Origin: Enterovibrio gelatinilyticus
Lineage (GTDB): Bacteria > Pseudomonadota > Gammaproteobacteria > Enterobacterales > Vibrionaceae
Direction of reading: 5' to 3'
Assembly: GCF_028683095.1 (NCBI RefSeq)
Contig: NZ_JAJUBC010000034.1
Location: forward strand, 1 to 64,000
DNA: 64,000 bases
Position 1 is the stretch's first letter. Every line of letters begins with the position of its first letter. A program made the translations under genes and the position numbers. Below are positions 54,753 through 63,167 of this stretch, one piece after another. Below the pieces are notes generated by a model. The model did no database searches and had not been told where the DNA came from. It saw only the letters and a program-made list of their open reading frames with translations.

Positions 54753-56525
54753 ATGCTGATTGATATCACCATGATGCGCGGAGAAGTCCCTCGTATCAAA
54801 GACCACTTGTTGCCTGATGAAGCATCAACGCTTTCGATCGATTGCCGGTTTGAGCACGGTATTGTTGCGCCTCGTAAAGGAAATGAGGCGCTAGGAACAT
54901 TACCATCAACGCCCCTTGCCCTGCATAAATACGGCGATAATTGGTTGCTATGGGAAAGCGACACTGTGTCAGTGACAGGGAGTCCCATGGCGCAAGACCC
55001 CTATCAAAGGGTGTATTTTACGGGTGATGGAAAGCCGAAACTGACGGCACAAGACACGGCGGTTTCGCCAAATGGATTTGGACCTGCAACGTCTTATGAC
55101 CTCGGTGTATCAAGGCCCACGTCGGCACCCGTTGTGACCAACATCGATGCCAGCACGGGTGAAAATCCGCCTGATGGTGAATCTGCGTCTTTTGATGATG
55201 AAGATCGTTTGTATATCCAAACGTATGTCACGCGCTTTGGGGAAGAGGGCGCACCAGGTGAGGCATCATTGAGCGTGCTTATTGAAAAGCCAGGCTCAAC
55301 CGTTACAGTGAAATTGACGCAGCCAGGCGTAAACACACATAACGTGGCGCACACGCGTCTCTATCGCTCGGTGACTTCCACATCTGACAGTGATTATCTA
55401 TTGGTAGCAGAAATCCCCATTTCAAACTCGCATTACGTAGACAGTGCGCGTGATATCAATGGGCCAGTTATCGAGACCTGGGATTACGATGTACCGCCTG
55501 AAAACATGCAAGGGATCTGCGTGATGGCTAATGGCATCTGCGCCGGTTTTGCGGGAAACGAGGTGATGTTTTCAGAAGCTTACTTGCCGTATGCCTGGCC
55601 GAGAGCGTACCGCGATACTACAGAACACGAGATTGTTGGCATTGCTCCGATTGGTACGTCATTGGTGGTCGTGACAAAAGGGTACCCATATGTGTTTGGA
55701 GGGATCACCCCAGATGCGATCACAGGCCATAAATTGGACGTCGAGCAATCTTGCATCAGTGCGCGCTCATTGGTTGTGATCAGTGGTATGGCCATGTATG
55801 CATCGCCTGATGGATTGGTCGTGGTCAGTTCTGATGATGCGAACGTGGTGACTGAACCGATTATCGACAGAGACAGTTGGCAGGCATTCAACCCGCATTC
55901 GATTCATGCTGTTGCGGTGGAAGGTCAGTACGTGGCGCAAGGAGAGGGCGGTGGGTTTATTTACGATCCATTGTCACAGGCATTCACGCGACTCACGCAG
56001 ACGTGGGATGCCGCGTTTACCGATCTCGAGCGCGATGTCCTTATCACCGTTCAAGGCAACGATTACTCAACGTGGCAACAAGGGCACGATGACATTCCTT
56101 ATGTATGGCGATCTAAATCCTTTCTTATGCCCGTTGATTGCTTGATGAACAGCGCACGCATTCAATCGCCCACGCCAGAAAAGGCAGCAGCTAAGTTCAT
56201 TGCTGATGGTCAGGTCGTATTTGAACTTGCTGAGGGCGAAATTGACGGGCGTGCATTTAGATTACCGGCAGTACGCGCAACAACGTGGCAAGTCGAAGTG
56301 AGTGGAACCGCTGAAATAGAGCGCATTAAGGTAGCAAGCTTAGGTGAGGCGAACAGCCTGGCGCGGTATGGCGTCACCGGTGAGAAAGATAACAACCGAC
56401 AAGCGCAACTGTCTTTGGCCACCGTGTCTGCAAAGAATGGGCTGCGAGATCACGAGAGAGACCGTTCGATGAAGACATTATCTGGCGCAGGACTTGGCGT
56501 GAAAAACTACGCCAAACCACAATGA
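54753..56525 (+). CDS. Phage structural protein, 590 aa
   Basis: A large beta-rich protein without signal peptide or membrane segments: the N-terminus DHLLPDEASTLSIDCRFEHG, a middle part with fibronectin-like strands (YVTRFGEEGAPGEASLSV, VTVKLTQPGVNTHNVAHTRL) and a long WD-like section (VVVTKGYPYVFGGITPD). Proteins of this type sit in head-tail modules of marine phages, next to small glycine-rich and ejection-type proteins, as here. The exact virion position is unknown. The gene is complete and in good frame. Confidence 0.65.
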   Translation: MLIDITMMRGEVPRIKDHLLPDEASTLSIDCRFEHGIVAPRKGNEALGTLPSTPLALHKYGDNWLLWESDTVSVTGSPMAQDPYQRVYFTGDGKPKLTAQDTAVSPNGFGPATSYDLGVSRPTSAPVVTNIDASTGENPPDGESASFDDEDRLYIQTYVTRFGEEGAPGEASLSVLIEKPGSTVTVKLTQPGVNTHNVAHTRLYRSVTSTSDSDYLLVAEIPISNSHYVDSARDINGPVIETWDYDVPPENMQGICVMANGICAGFAGNEVMFSEAYLPYAWPRAYRDTTEHEIVGIAPIGTSLVVVTKGYPYVFGGITPDAITGHKLDVEQSCISARSLVVISGMAMYASPDGLVVVSSDDANVVTEPIIDRDSWQAFNPHSIHAVAVEGQYVAQGEGGGFIYDPLSQAFTRLTQTWDAAFTDLERDVLITVQGNDYSTWQQGHDDIPYVWRSKSFLMPVDCLMNSARIQSPTPEKAAAKFIADGQVVFELAEGEIDGRAFRLPAVRATTWQVEVSGTAEIERIKVASLGEANSLARYGVTGEKDNNRQAQLSLATVSAKNGLRDHERDRSMKTLSGAGLGVKNYAKPQ

Positions 56526-56535
56526 GGAGTGAGGC

Positions 56536-56775
56536 ATGGGGTATAGCTTAACGGGTGCAGCCAGAAGCACGAAAGACATGGCGCTCAGTGGGCTTCGTGA
56601 TGCTGCTGTACGCGAGAAAGATCGAGAAGCGGCCAATGAGAATCTGAAACAGGCAGAAAGGCAACAGACCATGAATAGCACTATGGCGGGTGCTTCTATG
56701 GGCTTTATGGTCGGCGGGCCTGTAGGCGGTGCCATCGGGGCTGTAGGTGGTTTGGTATTGGGCGAGTTGTTTTAA
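56536..56775 (+). CDS. Small phage protein with glycine-zipper
   Basis: 79 residues, 10 bp after the structural gene. A charged helical N-terminus (REKDREAANENLKQAERQQ) is followed by a glycine-zipper membrane-like segment (GASMGFMVGGPVGGAIGAVG). Such small proteins in virion modules may take part in DNA ejection; that is inference. GAGGAGTGAGGC precedes the ATG. Confidence 0.65.
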   Translation: MGYSLTGAARSTKDMALSGLRDAAVREKDREAANENLKQAERQQTMNSTMAGASMGFMVGGPVGGAIGAVGGLVLGELF

Positions 56776-56883
56776 CGTGATTCAATATTGATACTTAACC
56801 ATTTTTTCCTAGTTTGTAGGTTGTTTGGGGGTAAATGGCTCACATACCATGTGTATGAAAATGCAAACTTTACGGGTGTGAAA

Positions 56884-57924
56884 ATGGGCAAAACGTTTGT
56901 ATCTAATATTGCCAATCTTGGTATGACCTCAAACATGAAAGGTGTGGGAGGTGGCGCAAAACTAAAAGAATACGATCCACAAACCAATGCCAAAGAAAGC
57001 TTTCTAGAGAAAATGGAAAACGATAAAGATCTGTATTTGAACCGCATGCGCGGTAATTATACAGACCCTGGAACGGCTGATTACTATATCAATCAGGGCG
57101 TTGCAGACTCACAAGCAGGTCAATGTGTTGCTCCTCCGGCACATACAACGGATAAAGAGTTTACCGTTCGCGATATTCCCGATGTGATGAGAGGAAAGCT
57201 AGGCTGGCCAAAGTCGGCTGAGCTAATGGAGCTATGGTTCAGTAAGCCTGCAAAAGAAATGACTTTGAGTGAAAAAGAAGGGGATTCTCCTTATGACAGT
57301 AACTACACGGATACTGGGCTATTTTCTCTCGCTTGGTTAGAGCGTTTCGAGCGAGCAAAAAAAGGTAAGTCTGCATTAGTATCGAGTGAAGTGTTATGGT
57401 CAGATAAGGCGAAGCTAGAGATAATTGATATTGTCATGAGAAGTGGCAAAAAGGTTATCGATAACAGCGCCTTGGATATTGTTTCTTTACATGATGACTG
57501 GCAATTTCAGTTAGCTCGAGTGGGCTATGATTTTGGCGTTGTGGATGATCTCTATGGTTCACTAGGAAAGTTTGCATTTTACGCTGCAATCCATAAGGCG
57601 TATGTAGAGGAAATCGAGGGTGAAAAGTATATATTCGTCACTGAGATTGCTATCTACATGAAAGATACGTTTGATTTTATCGGCAGTCAGTACCTCGGCC
57701 ATTGGAATGAGCATGGAATGGGTATTAATGTGTTAGGTGGAGCGCTAAATAGTGCTCAGATGGAATGGGCAATGCCAGGGTGGAACTATACGCTTGGTAT
57801 TGCTGAGGCGTTTGGAAACAGCGAGTTCAGAGACTATCGAGCAGGTTTTGCCAAGGGCGGGGACTTGTTACTATTTTCAGACAAAGAGACGACAAGGGTT
57901 TATGAAAAAATCAAAGTTTCTTAG
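56884..57924 (+). CDS. Cargo protein, possibly DUF6402 type, 346 aa
   Basis: I use the ATG at 56884; the frame is open to a TTG at 56788, but that extension looks non-coding. The C-terminal half resembles, from memory, the DUF6402 family found beside toxin and type VI secretion genes: AIYMKDTFDFIGSQYLGHWN, then FRDYRAGFAKGGDLLLFSD (about 320-338). There is no signal peptide or membrane segment. The base composition is more AT-rich than the flanking phage genes. It overlaps the next, membrane-protein gene by 23 bp and the pair has its own terminator, as expected of a phage moron. An effector role with the downstream protein as partner is inference only. Confidence 0.55.
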   Translation: MGKTFVSNIANLGMTSNMKGVGGGAKLKEYDPQTNAKESFLEKMENDKDLYLNRMRGNYTDPGTADYYINQGVADSQAGQCVAPPAHTTDKEFTVRDIPDVMRGKLGWPKSAELMELWFSKPAKEMTLSEKEGDSPYDSNYTDTGLFSLAWLERFERAKKGKSALVSSEVLWSDKAKLEIIDIVMRSGKKVIDNSALDIVSLHDDWQFQLARVGYDFGVVDDLYGSLGKFAFYAAIHKAYVEEIEGEKYIFVTEIAIYMKDTFDFIGSQYLGHWNEHGMGINVLGGALNSAQMEWAMPGWNYTLGIAEAFGNSEFRDYRAGFAKGGDLLLFSDKETTRVYEKIKVS

Positions 57925-58321
57925 CCTAGTCATGGTCGTGGGTTTCTTGGTTTTGGTTTTGCCAATCGTGTTTAAGGGAGACCTAAATCGTAGTGGTGAA
58001 GCCTATTTCGAAGCGTCCCCAGATTCCGAGTATGTCGTCATGCGTGTTTATTTGAATGATGTTTCTCGTAGCTATCAAATGCTAATGACACCAGAGAGAG
58101 AATTGTTGTTTGTAAAAATGAACGGCAGAGACACCTACACTACGAATGGTGCAATTTGGATGTATAAGGCCAGAGATAACGTTAGCCACGACTATGTAAG
58201 GATTGTTTATGACAGTGATATCGCATTGCCGCCGTCTCTCTTTCAGCGACTCTATGCTTGGCTGTTCATTCACATTACCGGCTTCGACATCAACAAGATG
58301 GAGATGAAGCCACTCAACTAA
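57902..58321 (+). CDS. Small membrane-anchored partner protein, 139 aa
   Basis: Starts at the ATG 57902 inside the 3' end of the preceding gene (CAAGGG upstream); a longer reading from 57752 duplicates coding sequence of the neighbour. One N-terminal membrane helix (FLSLVMVVGFLVLVLPIVF) is followed by about 110 residues outside the cytoplasm (YVVMRVYLNDVSRSYQMLM, then FQRLYAWLFIHITGFDIN). The overlap and shared terminator suggest the two act together. No family is recognised. Confidence 0.6.
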   Translation: MKKSKFLSLVMVVGFLVLVLPIVFKGDLNRSGEAYFEASPDSEYVVMRVYLNDVSRSYQMLMTPERELLFVKMNGRDTYTTNGAIWMYKARDNVSHDYVRIVYDSDIALPPSLFQRLYAWLFIHITGFDINKMEMKPLN

Positions 58322-58346
58322 CCACCATGGTTTGTGTATTTATTTA

Positions 58347-58378
58347 AGCCGTAGTCTGAAAGGACTGCGGCTTTTTCG
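58347..58378 (+). terminator. Terminator closing the cargo unit
   Basis: AGCCGTAGTC/GACTGCGGCT imperfect 10-bp stem with a 6-base loop, then TTTTTCG. It separates the two cargo genes from the next phage gene, whose start follows at 58398. Confidence 0.8.
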
Positions 58379-58397
58379 TTTCTGCGAGGGGGCCAGT

Positions 58398-59240
58398 ATG
58401 AGCCGACTAGATACCAGAGGCTTTATGGATGGGGCACTTAGGGCCTATGACATTGTTGATCGCAAACTTAGCCGCGATGAAGATCGAGAGATACGGAAAC
58501 AACAACTGGAGAAGTCTAATCAACGTGCAGACCAGCAAATGGCATTGAGAATGGCCGATGAGGAGCGTCGAACCCAAGCCCACGAATACCAGTATGGGGT
58601 CGATGGTGAAGGGGGTGCGCTTCGACAAGCGCAAGCACAAAACGAAAAGCTATTTGACGCTAATCTGGCTGCCGCGCACTCTCGAAAAAACCTCAGTGAT
58701 TACCAACTCTCTCAACAGCGAAAATCAGTCTTCATCAATGAAAATGCGCCACTACTCCAAACGGGGTGGCAGCGTTGGATGCAAGGCGGCGACATCGATG
58801 ACATCTTTAACCACGAAACAATAAAAGGCGGTGCGTATGATCCGCGTCGCTACCTTGATCCTGATTTCGATAAAGCCGCTAACACGCTAGAAACAGCATT
58901 ACCTAAGCTTGCGAAAGGTAAAGGTGACATCAATGCCCCTGAAGTGAAATCTGCTCTGAACACGTTTTATAAAAGTAACCTTCAGGCTTCTGTTGGGGCG
59001 ACAGACCCAAAGACAGGGAAGACAATTCAAGATGCCCGTTGGGGAGAGGTAACGTTTGCCAAGGACATCAACCCTGAATTGGAAGGAGATCAACCAGGCT
59101 TGGTGTTAACAGCAGAGGTCAATTACGGCGGTGAAGAATGGGTACCTAAACCGATTACTGAGCGTCGAAGCACGGATGTGGGTGATCACGTAAAAGTCAT
59201 TCCAATTGAACTGGCCATGCAAGAGACTATGGCGTCAATA
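58398..59240 (+). pseudogene. Phage virion protein truncated by the IS110 element
   Basis: Starts at the ATG 58398 (AGGGGGCC upstream). About 280 residues remain: a Gln/Arg/Glu-rich helical N-terminus (RKQQLEKSNQRADQQMALRM, about 35-60), then LSDYQLSQQRKSVF and a more globular part with DPRRYLDPDFDKAANTLE. It resembles internal or ejection proteins of podovirus-like phages. The reading frame runs into IS DNA at about 59240 and ends on an IS-encoded stop; no continuation is seen on the other side of the IS. Confidence 0.6.
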
Positions 59241-59241
59241 G

Positions 59242-60198
59242 CTAAATACGGCTGTGTTTTTCATCCCACATAACACCATCTCGTACCATCGAATTTAATA
59301 TCACTACCATTTTCCGAACACAGGCGATGATAGCGACTTTCTTTGGTTTTCCAGCGGCAACGAGGCGTTGATATTGGGCTTTGAAAACAGGATTAGATTG
59401 CATAGCCGACATCATAGCCATGTACAAAACGGTCCGGACCTGAGCCCGTCCTCCTAGAATAAATCTCTTGCCTTTATAACGCCCACTTTCTTTAGTAAAA
59501 GGGGCTACACCGACAAGTGAAGAGACCTGTTTGCTGGTAATGTACCCCAGTTCAGGCATGTTACAAATGAGAGCGGCTGCTGAGATTTTCCCGATCCCTG
59601 GCATACTTTGAACAATGTTACTTTTGCATTGATAGTCAGGACAGGACTCGATGAGTTTAGTAATTTTGATTTCGGTGTTTGTGATCTGGTTTTTCAACGT
59701 AGTGAGCACGGCCTTAATCGAAGAGGCCAGGTGTTTAGGAAGGTTTTGTAGACGATTTTTCTCCATAGTTTGCATCGTCATTAATTGGTTTCGTCTAGCG
59801 ACTAAGTCGCTCATAAGGCGAATATTTTCTGCTTTTAATTGTGACAGTTTAGGCTTTATAGCTTCAGCAAAATGGGCAATAAGCGCCGCATCAAGTCTGT
59901 CATTTTTAGCCTTTTGTCCGATCGCGCCAGCAAACCTTTTAATGTGCAAAGGATTGGCAATAACGAAGGGTAATTTGGCGTTTGCGCAGGCCAAAATAAA
60001 GGGCATTTCTAGTCGTCCGGTCGCTTCAATGACGACGCGTTCAGGGTGATATGTTTTGATGCGTTTGATGGCATCTTTAATGCCTTTAGCATCGTTAGAG
60101 ACTTGAAAGGCGATGTTGAGTGGACGGATGTGGATATCGAGTTGTGCTTTACCGGTATCGACACCGACGTTGATTTTTTGCGTACGGGAAGTATTCAT
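59242..60198 (-). CDS. IS110-family DEDD transposase
   Basis: 318 residues. The N-terminal RuvC-like DEDD domain has the first Asp in VGVDTGKAQLD, Glu in VVIEATG, and the paired Asp in AKNDRLDAALIAHF. The coiled-coil middle leads to the C-terminal transposase_20 domain with MPGIGKISAAALI and the catalytic Ser in TKESGRYKGKRFILGGR. All catalytic residues are present, so it should be active. These recombinases are guided by a bridge RNA encoded at the element's own end. Confidence 0.95.
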   Translation of the reverse strand: MNTSRTQKINVGVDTGKAQLDIHIRPLNIAFQVSNDAKGIKDAIKRIKTYHPERVVIEATGRLEMPFILACANAKLPFVIANPLHIKRFAGAIGQKAKNDRLDAALIAHFAEAIKPKLSQLKAENIRLMSDLVARRNQLMTMQTMEKNRLQNLPKHLASSIKAVLTTLKNQITNTEIKITKLIESCPDYQCKSNIVQSMPGIGKISAAALICNMPELGYITSKQVSSLVGVAPFTKESGRYKGKRFILGGRAQVRTVLYMAMMSAMQSNPVFKAQYQRLVAAGKPKKVAIIACVRKMVVILNSMVRDGVMWDEKHSRI

Positions 60199-60232
60199 AA
60201 TAAGCTCACTCTTGCTTGCTAAATGCGGGCTC

Positions 60233-60372
60233 GAGACCCAGAAGACTATTCGAGTGGGGTGCTTGGAGTCCTATGTGGCGTTCATTCTTGTTATCGGTCT
60301 CTCGATAGAGGAGCCTGCCATGAAGGGAACTGCCACATAGAAAGCTTTAGTTGCTGCTAAAGCCTGGGTCTC
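60233..60372 (-). ncRNA. Probable IS110 bridge RNA
   Basis: Upstream of the transposase on the same (minus) strand, perfect inverted repeats nest: GAGACCCAG (60233-60241) with CTGGGTCTC (60364-60372); GCTTTAG (60344-60350) with CTAAAGC (60357-60363), which forms the 5' stem-loop of the minus transcript; and CTATGTGGC (60271-60279) with GCCACATAG (60332-60340), enclosing a 52-nt loop with a smaller hairpin. A 5' stem-loop plus internal loops is the described architecture of IS110 bridge RNAs, which pair with target and donor DNA. The exact 5' and 3' ends are not known. Confidence 0.65.
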
Positions 60373-60479
60373 ACTTTACCCAAAAAGCGAGTTTATTATC
60401 CATACAAGGTCATGAACGGGACACCTTGCCAATCTCGAAGCGGTTAGAAAGTGTCGTGAATACATAGGTTTGGTCAGGT

Positions 60480-60517
60480 TCAGTGCGGGCAAGTTCCCGT
60501 TATCACAACGTTAAATG
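60480..60517. other. attC-like 3' end
   Basis: GCGGGCAAGTTCCCGTTATC followed by ACAACGTTAAATGC. The pattern CCCGTTAT-N4-ACGTTA recurs at about 60968-60985 after the next ORF, as expected when gene cassettes are joined at attC sites. Confidence 0.4.
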
Positions 60518-60532
60518 CTACGAGGTGGTACA

Positions 60533-60838
60533 GTGATAGCCAAGAAATATCTATCTGAAAACTACGATTGTAATGGCTACTTATCGAAGTACGAAGATGG
60601 CTATTACTCTCGTGAAAGTTATTTACAATTGGTGCTTCCTGTTTCCGAAGCTTCAATAAACTCTGTTCACCAACATCTAATAATTGGACATGCTGGAGCT
60701 GATGGGGTTGAGTTTTGTTTTCGTTTTCAAAAAACTGGCATTTGGGCTTTTTACCCAATTGAAAATAGGTTTGAAAAAATAGCTAATAATATTGAGCAAC
60801 TAATTGAGGGGTGGTGTAATAACACTATCAAAGTATAA
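60533..60838 (+). CDS. Hypothetical cassette protein, 101 aa
   Basis: GTG start with AGGTGG 5 bases upstream; an ATG 18 bases earlier is possible. It is a soluble, aromatic-rich protein (YLSENYDCNGYLSKYEDGYY, then HLIIGHAGADGVEFCF and GIWAFYP) with no family I recognise. It fills almost the whole space between two attC-like ends, typical of a promoterless integron cassette. Confidence 0.6.
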   Translation: MIAKKYLSENYDCNGYLSKYEDGYYSRESYLQLVLPVSEASINSVHQHLIIGHAGADGVEFCFRFQKTGIWAFYPIENRFEKIANNIEQLIEGWCNNTIKV

Positions 60839-60842
60839 GCAT

Positions 60843-60985
60843 TTAACAAGTTGCTTAAACGGACGTGATAACAGTTGGCTCACGCTCGTTCCTCGCAAAT
60901 TTAGCCAACTGTTCCACGCTGTGATTTAGGCGTTTCAATCAGTTTGGGTTAGTAAACGCCCGTTATACTGACGTTAGTTTGCCCA
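60843..60985. other. attC-like recombination site
   Basis: Imperfect palindrome directly after the cassette ORF: CAGTTGGCT pairs with AGCCAACTG across about 23 nt, extended by CGTG-AACAGTT-type pairing further out, and GCTTAAAC against the TTTAGGC side. It ends CGCCCGTTAT then ACTGACGTTAG. This is the size and layout of integron attC sites. No integron integrase is present in the window. Confidence 0.5.
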
Positions 60986-60995
60986 CCGACTACTA

Positions 60996-61274
60996 TCAGT
61001 CGGTAGGGAATTTTTGTTTCTGATGTAGAACTCGCATTACGCGAATATTTGAACCATCAACCCAATAAGAAACGATCATTGAGATTTCGGGGATAATCAG
61101 CAATCGTCCTCGAATACCGTCACGTTGAACACCCATCAGTGGTTGCTCGAGTAAATTTTCTACTTTAGCTTCGATGATGTTGTCAGTTTTATCAGCGGCG
61201 TCAGGATTGAAGTCATAGAGAAACTCAAAGATCTTTTCACGATCATTCAGCGATTCTTCTTCCCATAAAATCAT
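60996..61274 (-). CDS. RelE/ParE-family toxin
   Basis: 92 residues: WEEESLNDREKIFEFLYDF at the N-terminus, PLMGVQRDGIRGRLLIIPE in the middle and VSYWVDGSNIRVMRVLHQKQ at the end are the helix-helix-strand pattern of ParE/RelE toxins (ribosome-dependent RNases or gyrase poisons). Its start overlaps the antitoxin stop by 4 bp. It lies next to attC-like DNA; such pairs stabilise cassette arrays and islands. Confidence 0.88.
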   Translation of the reverse strand: MILWEEESLNDREKIFEFLYDFNPDAADKTDNIIEAKVENLLEQPLMGVQRDGIRGRLLIIPEISMIVSYWVDGSNIRVMRVLHQKQKFPTD

Positions 61275-61555
61275 TGTTGTCCTCGGCTGCGAATCTTAGC
61301 TTTTCGTTCAGCCATTCGTGCTTTTGCCGAGTTATGGTCAACAAATGAAGCTTTTCCTGAGTCAAACTTCTCAAATGCTAGGTTTACTTGTTCAGTTAAC
61401 CAAGTGTCGTGAGATAATGCTTTGCGTTGCTGCTCAGCCATTTGCTCAGTAAGTTCGCGGCAAGCATCGCTAAGTGTGCGTCCTTGGCTCTCTGCCATTT
61501 GCTGAGCTAAGCGTTTAATTTCGTCATCAACACGAAATTGAATTCTAGTGTCCAT
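61271..61555 (-). CDS. RelB/DinJ-family antitoxin
   Basis: 94 residues. The N-terminal ribbon-helix-helix (DTRIQFRVDDEIKRLAQQM, about 2-20, then GRTLSDACRELTEQM) is the DNA-binding and dimerisation domain of DinJ/RelB antitoxins, which repress their own operon. The long C-terminal tail (AFEKFDSGKASFVDHNSAKA) would wrap the toxin. It is first in a two-gene reverse operon. Confidence 0.88.
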   Translation of the reverse strand: MDTRIQFRVDDEIKRLAQQMAESQGRTLSDACRELTEQMAEQQRKALSHDTWLTEQVNLAFEKFDSGKASFVDHNSAKARMAERKAKIRSRGQQ

Positions 61556-62168
61556 GAATTGCTCCTAATTAACGTGTGTACAAATGTTAGCACTAGCGTC
61601 AAGCAAGGGCAAATAACGAACAAGAATATGTGTCGCTCAGCCGACACTTTATTTGGGTGTTGGACAAGCCCGTCGCTGCTATATTAAGTAAATTGCTCGG
61701 ATGAGCATAGTCCGCCAAAAAGCGTAGCCAAACAGCCCATTGATAAGTAACCATAAGTGATGATTTCGAGAAGCAGTAAACCTTCGGGTAGTTCGGGTAG
61801 GATTGCATTTTCATAGGTGCTGATGACACCTGTTACCTTAAGGTAGACAAAGACTAAAAAGAATATCGGCCGGTTCCTTGTCCCACATAGGACGTTCCTA
61901 TCTGAGTGGTATCTATGCCTTCATCATGAACGAGTTCTCAATAGAAGGGGTGAATTGTTAACAAGAAAGGAAAGGCAAACAAGAGCATCCATCCGTTCTG
62001 TTGTTCCCAATCCTGTCGAATCACAAAGCCATCAATTACAGCGTACGTCCTTATCACACGTAAACAGGGGCAAGCTAACTCGTGTTTGTTTGCGAAACTT
62101 GCTTGAATAGCCTCTGAGAGCTCTTCACTCTTTTCTTCCTGTCAACGCGCTGTGCTTGGGCTCTCAAA
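61556..62168. other. Accessory DNA without a convincing gene
   Basis: About 610 bp. A 76-codon reverse ORF at 61599-61829 has no ribosome site or protein-like composition. TGTCG-CTCAGC-CGACA near 61630 is a small hairpin. The rest shows no feature I can support; it may be degraded cassette or phage DNA. Confidence 0.4.
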
Positions 62169-62354
62169 TTATCGCGTTGAGCCTTCAATCTCATCAAGGC
62201 GCGCTTCATGCCCGAGGATGGCATCAGCTTGTTCACTGGGCTTAGTCAGTTTATTGAGTGCTGCATCCAGCATGATGTCGAGGGTGTCTACGGTTTTTGC
62301 TCGGCGGAAGAAAATTAGCCAGTCAGTTCGGCTATGTTTTTGATTCGTTGTCAT
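62169..62354 (-). CDS. Hha/YmoA-like small protein, 61 aa
   Basis: RTDWLIFFRRAKTVDTLDIM aligns with the core of E. coli Hha (TDYLMRLRRCQTIDTLERV), and the C-terminal EQADAILGHEARLDEIEG with its AADHRLAEL region. It is about ten residues shorter than Hha. Hha-family proteins bind H-NS-type nucleoid proteins and tune silencing of acquired DNA. It sits near the right end of the island; a decayed paralogue lies at 53-233. The assignment is by recalled sequence and needs a profile search. Confidence 0.6.
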   Translation of the reverse strand: MTTNQKHSRTDWLIFFRRAKTVDTLDIMLDAALNKLTKPSEQADAILGHEARLDEIEGSTR

Positions 62355-62778
62355 GGATTGTCCATATAGTGATGATGGTGAGCATTATAGCCAATCCCTG
62401 TCCTGTTCATAGAAGATAGAGAGGTGAAGGGCATTGATAGCAGTCTGATTTATTGTTTTCCCGTCCGTTGTCCCTCCATCAATACACTGTGAGAAACCAC
62501 CAATGACAAAGCCATGTTTTGCCTAATAACTTGGTTTGGTGATTTATTGTGATAACACATCTTCAACTCCTGTAGACCATAGCTTGACCATATACTCATA
62601 CAGAGCGGGTATCATTGCCCTGTTTATGAGGTGTATGAGTAGGTTTGTTTACAGTTGATGCGTGCAGTTGAAATGTACTAAAGCGCATAACAATAAGGTT
62701 TTTTCGACTTGCATGTTTACAACGACATATCAAGAATTGTTGATGAGTTGGCTGTGAAGTAAGGACATTAGAAGTAGT
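62355..62778. other. Gene-free stretch
   Basis: About 420 bp within the island with no credible ORF, repeat or RNA signal. TTGACCATATACTCATACAG near 62582 is loosely promoter-like. Confidence 0.35.
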
Positions 62779-62961
62779 ATGGACAAGTCAGTTGGCAATA
62801 ATGAATATATAAAATTGGAAGAGCGTGAAGAGATCTGTGACGAGATTGATGCATTGATGGATTTGATGCTTGTTGAAGGGGAGCTTTCAGATGGGACAAA
62901 GGTCTGGATACGTCGAACTCTTATCAGGTTAGTCAAAACTCTGGATCTGGAGCGAAGCTAA
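62779..62961 (+). CDS. Hypothetical acidic small protein, 60 aa
   Basis: A very acidic helical first half (KLEEREEICDEIDALMDLM) and a basic end (WIRRTLIRLVKTLDLERS). The composition is protein-like and AGTAAGGA stands upstream, although distant. It is the last ORF before the right arm-type sites. It could be an excisionase-like or regulatory protein, but no motif proves it. Confidence 0.45.
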   Translation: MDKSVGNNEYIKLEEREEICDEIDALMDLMLVEGELSDGTKVWIRRTLIRLVKTLDLERS

Positions 62962-63015
62962 TCTAAAAGGCATCTCGAAAGCGGGCTTTTGGGTCCTGGA
63001 AAAAGCAGTAAAAAT

Positions 63016-63064
63016 GGGACAGAATTTGGGACACTTTTGCTGAATGGGGCATGAACTGGGGCAG
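63016..63064. repeat. Integrase arm-type sites, right end
   Basis: Four heptamers: TGGGACA at 63016 and 63028, TGGGGCA at 63046 and 63058 (spacing 12, 18, 12). They match the two copies at the left end and lie about 105-150 bp inside the right core repeat. Confidence 0.65.
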
Positions 63065-63167
63065 TTTACGAGGGGTAGACGTGGCTTGGCGTAGAGCGGA
63101 ACCTTTAGTAAGTCACTGATCAAAAAGGAAATCAATGATACATAAAGGATTTCACAATACGCCATCT

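Larger units (their letters stand above)
59240..60400 (-). mobile_element. IS110-family insertion sequence
   Basis: A transposase gene (59242-60198) plus a 5' non-coding segment with a bridge-RNA-like fold (60233-60372). IS110 elements lack terminal inverted repeats, so the exact ends cannot be read. The left end is close to the transposase stop, where the phage gene is broken. The right end lies between about 60375 and 60480, where attC-like sequence begins. Confidence 0.75.

Noticed and set aside
57752-58321. 189-aa version of the small membrane protein
   Set aside because: The extra 50 residues read the preceding gene out of frame. The ATG at 57902 has a ribosome site and begins the membrane anchor.
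61599-61829. 76-aa reverse ORF
   Set aside because: No ribosome site, no recognisable domain, unusual composition. Likely random.
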